Source: an uncultured Eubacteriales bacterium
Lineage (GTDB): Bacteria; Bacillota; Clostridia; Oscillospirales; Oscillospiraceae
DNA: 10,948 nucleotides
Reading direction: 5' to 3'
NCBI GenBank assembly: GCA_900549405.1
Contig: URNZ01000060.1
Location: 1-10,948, forward strand
Positions 1 through 5,616 of the stretch are shown here, piece after piece. Made by a program: the position numbers and the translations under genes. Numbering within the stretch: position 1 is the stretch's first letter; every line of letters starts with the position of its first letter. The notes under the pieces were generated by a model. It was not told where the DNA came from and searched no databases. It saw only the letters and a list, made by a program, of their open reading frames with translations.

Positions 1-951
1 TGGGATAGCCGGTGGCCTTGGAGGCCAGGGCGGAGGAGCGGGACACACGGGGGTTGACCTCGATGACCGCGTACTCATAGGAGTCGGGGTTCAGGGCGAA
101 CTGGCAGTTGCAGCCGCCCTCGATCTCCAGAGCGGAGATGATGTTCAGGGCCGCGCTGCGCAGCATCTGGAACTCCTTGTTGGCCAGGGTCTGGGTGGGG
201 GCCACCACGATGGAGTCGCCGGTGTGGACGCCCACGGGGTCGATGTTCTCCATGGAGCAGACCTGGATGACGTTTCCGGCGGAGTCGCGCATGACCTCGA
301 ACTCGATCTCTTTCCAACCGGCGATGCAGCGCTCGATGAGCACCTGGCCCACGCGGGACAGGTTGATGCCGCGGTCAGAGATCTCCCGTAGGGACAGCTC
401 GTCATAGGCGATGCCGCCGCCAGTGCCGCCCAGGGTATAGGCGGGGCGGACGATGACGGGATAGCCGATCTCATTGGCGAAATCCACGGCGTCCTCCACG
501 CTCTCCACCACCTTAGAGGTGACGCAGGGCTGGCCGATCTCCTCCATGCAGTCCTTAAAGCCCTGGCGGTCCTCGGCCTTACGGATGGACTCGGGGCTGG
601 TGCCCAACAGCTTCACGCCGTATTTGGCCAGGGTGCCGTTCTCGTGGAGGGCCATGGCCAGGTTCAGGCCGGTCTGGCCGCCCAGGGTGGGCAGGATGGA
701 GTCGGGCCGCTCCATCTCGATGACCTGGGTCACAGAGGGGATATTCAGCGGCTCGATATACACGTGGTCGGCAATGTCCTTGTCCGTCATGATGGTGGCG
801 GGGTTAGAGTTGACCAGGACCACCTCGATGCCCTCTTCCTTCAGGGCGCGGCAGGCCTGGGTGCCGGCATAGTCAAACTCGGCGGCCTGGCCGATGACGA
901 TGGGGCCGGAGCCCAGGACCAGGACCTTTTTGATATTCGGATTCTTAGGCA

Positions 952-952
<1 letters not shown>
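1..952 (-). CDS. carB: Carbamoyl phosphate synthetase large subunit, N-terminal part (cut by window edge)
   Basis: CarB uses ammonia delivered by CarA, bicarbonate and two ATP to make carbamoyl phosphate for pyrimidine and arginine synthesis in the cytoplasm. The visible 317 codons are the N-terminal part of a protein usually about 1,070 residues long. They begin [20 protein letters not shown] and continue with the [13 protein letters not shown] and [10 protein letters not shown] segments. Next come [13 protein letters not shown], the glycine-rich ATP-grasp loop ([11 protein letters not shown]) and the late ATP-grasp segment [20 protein letters not shown]. Together these are diagnostic of the carboxyphosphate-synthesising half. 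The ATG at 952-950 overlaps the carA stop by one base (TAATG). A GGAGGTGACC ribosome binding site lies inside the 3' end of carA, so translation is probably coupled. The 3' part lies outside the window and no defect is seen in the visible part. Confidence 0.97.
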
Positions 953-2034
<1,082 letters not shown>

Positions 2035-2104
2035 CAATATCTCACACGCCTTCCGTTCCAGTTCTTTGTGGTCACATCTATGTCAACACAAAAGGTTTCA
2101 AATT

Positions 2105-2133
2105 ATTGTATCGGAAAACGGGGCTTTTTGCAA
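2105..2133 (-). promoter_or_regulatory. Predicted sigma-A-type promoter of carAB
   Basis: Read on the minus strand, TTGCAA (2133-2128) is followed by exactly 17 bp and then TACAAT (2110-2105), a good -35/-10 pair. Transcription would start near 2098 and leave a leader of about 65 nt before carA. A TTGACA at 2086-2081 also exists, but the hexamer 17 bp downstream of it is AACTGG, a poor -10, so I prefer the upstream pair. The rest of the gap to the divergent DUF421 gene (about 2134-2284) is AT-rich in its first half and shows no equally clear plus-strand promoter. Confidence 0.6.
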
Positions 2134-2284
2134 GATGCCGGGAGGATTTTTTTCTGTATATTTTTCACGCTTTTTCCGGGAAAACTTAAGGAATATTTTT
2201 TCCTCAGGCGGGAATGCTGAAAACACACGCCGGGAGGGGAAAACCAGCCCCGGGCATCCGGCTTTTGCAAAGGGGGGCGGGGCC

Positions 2285-2965
2285 ATGTTTACCGGAGTGG
2301 TGCGGGCGGGCATCCTCTATCTCATCATCATCGCCGGGGTACGGCTGATGGGCAAGCGCCAGGTGGGGGAGCTGGAGCCTTCGGAGCTGGTGCTGTCCCT
2401 TATCATCGCCGACCTGGCCTCCGTGCCCATGCAGGACTATGGCATCCCCCTGCTCACCGGGGTGGCTCCCATCCTCACTCTGCTGGCGCTGACCATGGTG
2501 CTGTCCGTGGGAACCATGAAGAGTTGGCGGCTGCGGGCCCTGCTCTGCGGGCGGCCCAGCGTGGTCATCCGCAATGGAAAGCTGGACGTGGGGGAGATGC
2601 GCCGGAACCGGCTGACGGTGGACGAGCTGCTGGAGGAGCTGCGGTGCAAGGGCTACGCCGACCCCGCCGCCATCCGCTATGCCATTTTAGAGACCAACGG
2701 CCAGCTGTCTGTCCTGCCCTATGCCGCCCAAAAGCCGCCCACTGCCCAGCAGATGGCCCTCTTTGTGGCGGAGACCGACCCGCCCCGGGTGCTGGTGAGC
2801 GACGGAGAGATTTTGGAGGGCAACCTGCGGGCTCTGGGCCGGGACAGGAATTGGCTGAACAAGCAGCTAAAAAGCGTGGGCTGCGCCGGAACGGACAGCG
2901 TTTTCCTCCTGCTGTCCAACGGCAGCGACCCGCCTTACGTTGTGGAGAGGGAGGGGGAGCCGTGA
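2285..2965 (+). CDS. DUF421 / YetF-family membrane protein
   Basis: This is a 226-residue membrane protein of the DUF421 (YetF-like) family, whose biochemical role is not established. In Bacillus, members have been connected with spore inner-membrane properties. Two or three hydrophobic helices lie in residues 1 to about 78, with the family signature RLMGKRQVGELEPSELV after the first helix. A cytoplasmic alpha/beta domain follows, with GRPSVVIRNGKLD and the conserved ETNGQLSVLP (E136-T-N-G139). The ATG at 2285 is preceded by a purine-rich AAGGGGGGCGGGG stretch, and MFTGVVRAGILYL is the usual family N-terminus. The frame stays open upstream to an ATG at 1940, but that stretch overlaps carA and its promoter region and is not coding. 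The stop overlaps the next gene by 4 bp (GTGA). Confidence 0.9.
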   Translation: MFTGVVRAGILYLIIIAGVRLMGKRQVGELEPSELVLSLIIADLASVPMQDYGIPLLTGVAPILTLLALTMVLSVGTMKSWRLRALLCGRPSVVIRNGKLDVGEMRRNRLTVDELLEELRCKGYADPAAIRYAILETNGQLSVLPYAAQKPPTAQQMALFVAETDPPRVLVSDGEILEGNLRALGRDRNWLNKQLKSVGCAGTDSVFLLLSNGSDPPYVVEREGEP

Positions 2966-3363
2966 AGGGGAGCGGGACAGAGATCAAGCAGCTGGCCGCC
3001 GCCCTGGCCTTGCTGCTCCTCCTGCTGGGGTGCAGCCTGGGCAACGCCTGGTACGCCCAAAGGCTCACCGGGGCCATTTCCCGCCCTCTGGAGCAGGCCC
3101 AGCGCCTGGCCCGGGCGGACCGGTGGGAGGAGGCGGCGAAGCTGACCCAGGGGGCCTATGACAACTGGAACGGACACCACTTTTACCTCCACGCCGTGCT
3201 GCGCCACTCGGATACCGACCAGATATTGCGCTCCTTTCGGGCCGCGCTGGAATACCTGAAGCTGGAGGAGCTGGATCAATATGCCGCCGCCAACGCAGAT
3301 CTTGTGGCCCAGCTGGAACTGCTGGCCGAGATGGAGCAGGCCACGCTGGTAAATGTGCTGTGA
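2962..3363 (+). CDS. DUF4363-type small membrane-anchored or lipoprotein-like protein
   Basis: This 133-residue protein has a GTG start that overlaps the DUF421 stop (GTGA) behind a GGAGGGGGAG ribosome binding site, so the pair is almost certainly co-translated. Residues about 9-23 form a hydrophobic segment ending LLLLGCS. This is either an uncleaved N-terminal anchor or a loose lipobox with Cys as the lipidated residue. The rest is soluble and helical: WEEAAKLTQGAYDNW, then HHFYLHAVLRHSDTDQI, then an acidic helix ending EMEQATLVNVL. The tryptophan spacing, the H...D..DQI helix and the position directly after a DUF421 gene match the DUF4363 family of Clostridia. No function is known. A role as an external partner of the DUF421 protein is inferred from the coupling only. 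Confidence 0.82.
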   Translation: MKGSGTEIKQLAAALALLLLLLGCSLGNAWYAQRLTGAISRPLEQAQRLARADRWEEAAKLTQGAYDNWNGHHFYLHAVLRHSDTDQILRSFRAALEYLKLEELDQYAAANADLVAQLELLAEMEQATLVNVL

Positions 3364-3370
3364 AGACAAG

Positions 3371-3408
3371 ACGGCCCGGGCGCTGGAGTAAACCGGCGTC
3401 CGGGCTGT
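3371..3408. terminator. Hairpin terminator between convergent units
   Basis: A 16-bp stem (3371-3386 with 3393-3408, three G-U type pairs when read on the plus strand) closes a 6-nt loop, AGTAAA. It starts 7 bp after the DUF4363 stop and lies 10 bp from the stop of the convergent LysR gene. There is no clear T-run on the plus side. On the minus side the stem is followed by CTTGTCTTC. It may stop transcription from both directions, but the weak T-tracts leave its efficiency uncertain. Confidence 0.6.
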
Positions 3409-3418
3409 TGCGCATAGA

Positions 3419-4325
3419 TCAGTCCCCCACAGTGTGGCGGCGGAGGGCTTCGATATAGGACAGGGCGAAGCGGCTGGGGACGGTGCGCTTGTGGAGGAGA
3501 TAGCCGATCTCCATGTGGTCGTCCACGTCCAGGGGCACGGCCACGATGTTAGGGCCGTTCAGGGTGCTGTTGATGACGCCGCTGCAAATGGTATAGCCGT
3601 CCAGGCCGATGAGCAGGTTGAACAGGGTGGCCCGGTCGCTGACCATGATCTCCTTGGCGCACTCCAGGGTGCTCAAGATCTCCTCGGAGAAGTAGAAGGC
3701 GTTGTGCTCCCCCTGCTCATAGGACAGCCGGGGGTAGGGGGCCAGGTCGTCCAGGGTGACGGACGGGCGACCGGCCAGGGGATTTGTTTTGCTGACGAAC
3801 ACGTGGGGGCGGGCGGTGAACAGAGAGTGGAACTCCAGCTCGTGCTCCCGGATGACCCGGGTGAGCACCGGGGTGTTGAAGGCGTTGAGATAGAGCACGC
3901 CCACCTCGCTGCGCAGCCGGGCCACGTCCTCGATGATCTCATAGGTCTTGGTCTCCCGGATGCAGAAGTCATACTCCGGCCCGCCGTGCTCTTGCAGCAG
4001 GTCCACAAAGGCCTCCACCGCGAAGGAATAGTGCTGGGTGGACACGCTGAACCGGTGTCGCCGGGGGGCGGAACCGGTGTAGCGCTCTTCAATTAGGTCG
4101 GTCTGCTCCAGCACCTGGCGGGCATAGCCCAAAAACTCGTCCCCCGCGGGGGGTGAGGGCCACGCCCCGGTTGGTCCGGCTGAAGATGGTGATGTTCAGC
4201 TCCTGCTCTAGGTCATGGATGGCGGCAGTGAGACTGGGCTGGGAGAGAAAGAGGGCCTGGGCCGCGCCGCTGATGGTGCCCGTCTCGGCCACGGCGGTGA
4301 CATATTTCAGTTGTTGCAGCGTCAT
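3419..4325 (-). pseudogene. LysR-family transcriptional regulator, split by a single-base frameshift
   Basis: Two minus-strand frames together make one LysR-type regulator. The first (4325-4089) carries the N-terminal winged helix-turn-helix: MTLQQLKYVTAVAETGTISG, then AAQALFLSQPSLTAAIHDLE and SRTNRGVALTPRG. The second (reading from about 4132 to 3419) carries the effector-binding domain, from LGYARQVLEQTDLIEERY to the C-terminus. The shift lies in the G/C homopolymers at about 4141-4156. Deleting one base from the CCCCC run at 4141-4145 restores TPRGDEFLGYARQVL and a 301-residue protein, exactly the usual LysR length. The frame therefore breaks right after the DNA-binding domain, in the linker helix. 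The rest looks undamaged, so either a recent mutation or a sequencing error in the homopolymer is possible. The start lies 4 nt after the AIM24 stop with no obvious Shine-Dalgarno sequence, suggesting translational coupling. Targets and ligand are unknown. Confidence 0.85.
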
Positions 4326-4329
4326 GGGA

Positions 4330-5010
4330 TCAGTTGTTGCCGCCGGTGGGGATATAGGGGATCAGGGCGCTGGCCACGCCGGAGATGGGCATGGTTTGCA
4401 GCCAGATCTTGCCCGGGCCGGTGAGCACGGTGTTGAAAAAGCCCTCGCCCCCCAGCAGCTTGTTCTTCAGGCCCTTCACCTGCTGGATGTCGATGGACAC
4501 GCCGCCTTCAAAGCCCAGCACGTTGCCCGTGTCCACCACCATCTGCTGGCCGGGACCCAGGGTGTACTCCACCAGCTCGCCGTCCACCTCGGCAAAGGCG
4601 ACTCCGGAGCCGGACAGGCGCTGCATGATAAAGCCCTCGCCGCCGAAGAAGCCGGTGCCCATCTTCTTATTAAAGTGGACGGACAGGTTCACCCCGGTCT
4701 CCGCGGCCAGAAAGGCCGCCTTCTGCAGGATGACCTCCCGGCCGGGCTGGATGGTCAGGGGCAGGATGCGCCCGGGGAAGCTGGAGCCAAAGGTGATCAT
4801 ACCAGCGCCGTGGGCGGTGTAGATATTCTGGAACATACTCTCGCCGGAGAAGACTTTGGAGAACATCTTGCCCAGGCCGCCGCCGGAGGTGCTCATCTCC
4901 ATGTTGGGGGACATCCACACCATAGAGCCCTTTTCCGTCACCATCTTCTCCCCGTCGGCCAGCTGGCAGACCACCACGGGGAAAGCCCCGCCCTTCAGTT
5001 CATATGTCAT
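4330..5010 (-). CDS. AIM24 / TIGR00266 family protein
   Basis: This 226-residue soluble protein belongs to the AIM24 (formerly DUF124, TIGR00266) family of beta-rich proteins, which lack an established biochemical role in bacteria. Recognisable segments are MVWMSPNMEMSTSGGGLGK, then SMFQNIYTAHGAGMITFGSS, then PGRILPLTI. The repeated GGEGFIMQRLSGSGVAF and GGEGFFNTVLTGPGKIWLQT follow, and the protein ends with a short IPTGGNN tail. No signal peptide or membrane helix is seen. The ATG at 5010 is preceded by GAAAGGAAG at a suitable distance. It is the first gene of a two-gene unit with the LysR regulator, 4 nt apart. A predicted promoter lies beyond the palindromic repeat, which would then fall in its 5' leader. 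Confidence 0.9.
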   Translation of the reverse strand: MTYELKGGAFPVVVCQLADGEKMVTEKGSMVWMSPNMEMSTSGGGLGKMFSKVFSGESMFQNIYTAHGAGMITFGSSFPGRILPLTIQPGREVILQKAAFLAAETGVNLSVHFNKKMGTGFFGGEGFIMQRLSGSGVAFAEVDGELVEYTLGPGQQMVVDTGNVLGFEGGVSIDIQQVKGLKNKLLGGEGFFNTVLTGPGKIWLQTMPISGVASALIPYIPTGGNN

Positions 5011-5048
5011 AGTATCGCTTCCTTTCTCTGTTGGATGGAGATGACCTG

Positions 5049-5115
5049 TAGGGGCGGCTATTAGCCGCCCGCCGTTGGTGCATCATGTATCGCGGGCGGA
5101 TGCTATCCGCCCCTA
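5049..5115. repeat. 67-bp palindromic interspersed-repeat (MITE/REP-like) element
   Basis: The element is bounded by TAGGGGCGG (5049-5057) and its exact inverse CCGCCCCTA (5107-5115). Its two 24-nt arms (5049-5072 and 5092-5115) match as an inverted repeat at 20 of 24 positions. The differences are confined to a 7-nt centre in each arm. Each arm also contains its own palindrome: GGGCGGCTA-T-TAGCCGCCC at 5052-5070 and GGGCGGAT-GCT-ATCCGCCC at 5094-5112. The outer arms enclose a 19-nt spacer. It lies between the divergent AIM24 and csoR genes and carries no ORF. Elements of this style are, to my knowledge, frequent between genes in gut Oscillospiraceae. That this copy belongs to such a family is inference from one copy. 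Confidence 0.75.
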
Positions 5116-5134
5116 ATGGGATTTTGCTGCTATC

Positions 5135-5163
5135 AGTGTACCGCCTTTTTTCACCGGGCGCAA
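5135..5163 (-). promoter_or_regulatory. Possible promoter of the AIM24-LysR unit
   Basis: On the minus strand TTGCGC (5163-5158) and TACACT (5140-5135) are separated by 17 bp. The hexamers are moderate matches to the sigma-A consensus. If this is used, the transcript starts near 5128 and the palindromic repeat becomes part of a leader of about 120 nt. Confidence 0.35.
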
Positions 5164-5213
5164 TGAATAGAATGGGAAAAGCATGAAAAATTAAGATAGT
5201 CTTAAAAAACGTC

Positions 5214-5242
5214 TTGACAAATACCTTGGGGGGGTATATTAT
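5214..5242 (+). promoter_or_regulatory. Promoter of the csoR-copA-copZ operon
   Basis: A perfect TTGACA (5214-5219), a 17-bp spacer and TATTAT (5237-5242) form a strong sigma-A-type promoter. Transcription would begin near 5249. That gives a very short leader before the GGAGGG site (5266-5271) and the csoR ATG at 5275. Both predicted CsoR operators overlap the promoter or its start region, so it is strong but repressible. Confidence 0.85.
5221..5237 (+). promoter_or_regulatory. CsoR operator, promoter-spacer copy
   Basis: The 17-bp sequence ATACCTTGGGGGGGTAT has ATACC/GGTAT ends and a G-rich centre. It fills the spacer between the -35 and -10 hexamers. Its length, ends and G tract match the operator type known for CsoR repressors. 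Bound CsoR here would block RNA polymerase. It is the less symmetric of the two copies. Confidence 0.7.
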
Positions 5243-5246
5243 ACGG

Positions 5247-5263
5247 ATACCCGACAGGGGTAT
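5247..5263 (+). promoter_or_regulatory. CsoR operator, start-site copy
   Basis: ATACCCGACAGGGGTAT has 6-bp inverted ends (ATACCC/GGGTAT) around a 5-bp centre and is the more symmetric copy. It overlaps the predicted transcription start. Its centre lies 26 bp from that of the first operator, so two CsoR tetramers could bind side by side. Confidence 0.75.
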
Positions 5264-5274
5264 TTGGAGGGAAT

Positions 5275-5586
5275 ATGAGCGAAGAAAAAAAGGGCTGCTG
5301 CTGTGGGGCCAAGACCACCCAGCGGGCAGAGGAGCAGAAGAAAAAGCTGGTCAACCGGCTCAAGCGGCTGGAGGGACAGATCCGGGGCATCCAGGCCATG
5401 GTGGAGCAGGACGCCTATTGCAACGACATCCTGATCCAGTCGGCGGCGGTGAACGCCGCCATCAACGCCTTTAATAAGGAACTGCTGGCCAGCCACATCC
5501 GCACCTGCGTGGCGCGGGACATCCGGGAGGGGAAGGACGAGGTGATCGATGAGCTGGTGACGACGATACAGAAACTGATGAGATAA
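5275..5586 (+). CDS. csoR: Copper-sensing transcriptional repressor CsoR
   Basis: CsoR is an all-helical repressor that leaves its operator when it binds Cu(I), turning on copper export. The 103-residue product has the family core: LVNRLKRLEGQIRGIQAMVE, then DAYCNDILIQSAAVNAAINAF, then HIRTCVARDIREGKDEVIDELV. Cys49, His74 and Cys78 sit with the C-x24-H-x3-C spacing of the Cu(I) site known in CsoR, which separates it from RcnR and FrmR relatives. Three consecutive cysteines (8-10) in the N-terminal tail precede the first helix and are not part of that site. The start is fixed by GGAGGG 3 nt upstream of the ATG. It is the first gene of the copper operon, 30 nt before copA, and lies just downstream of two matching operators, so autoregulation is expected. 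Confidence 0.95.
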   Translation: MSEEKKGCCCGAKTTQRAEEQKKKLVNRLKRLEGQIRGIQAMVEQDAYCNDILIQSAAVNAAINAFNKELLASHIRTCVARDIREGKDEVIDELVTTIQKLMR

Positions 5587-5616
5587 AGAAGCAATCGCGA
5601 TCAAAGAAGGAGTAGC

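Noticed and set aside
2064..2086. TTGACA on the minus strand as the carA -35 box
   Set aside because: The hexamer 17 bp downstream is AACTGG, a poor -10. The TTGCAA-17-TACAAT pair just upstream is much better.
2172..2184. TTTTCC-G-GGAAAA palindrome upstream of the DUF421 gene
   Set aside because: It is short, of low complexity, and fits no known operator that I recognise. No promoter nearby gives it a context.
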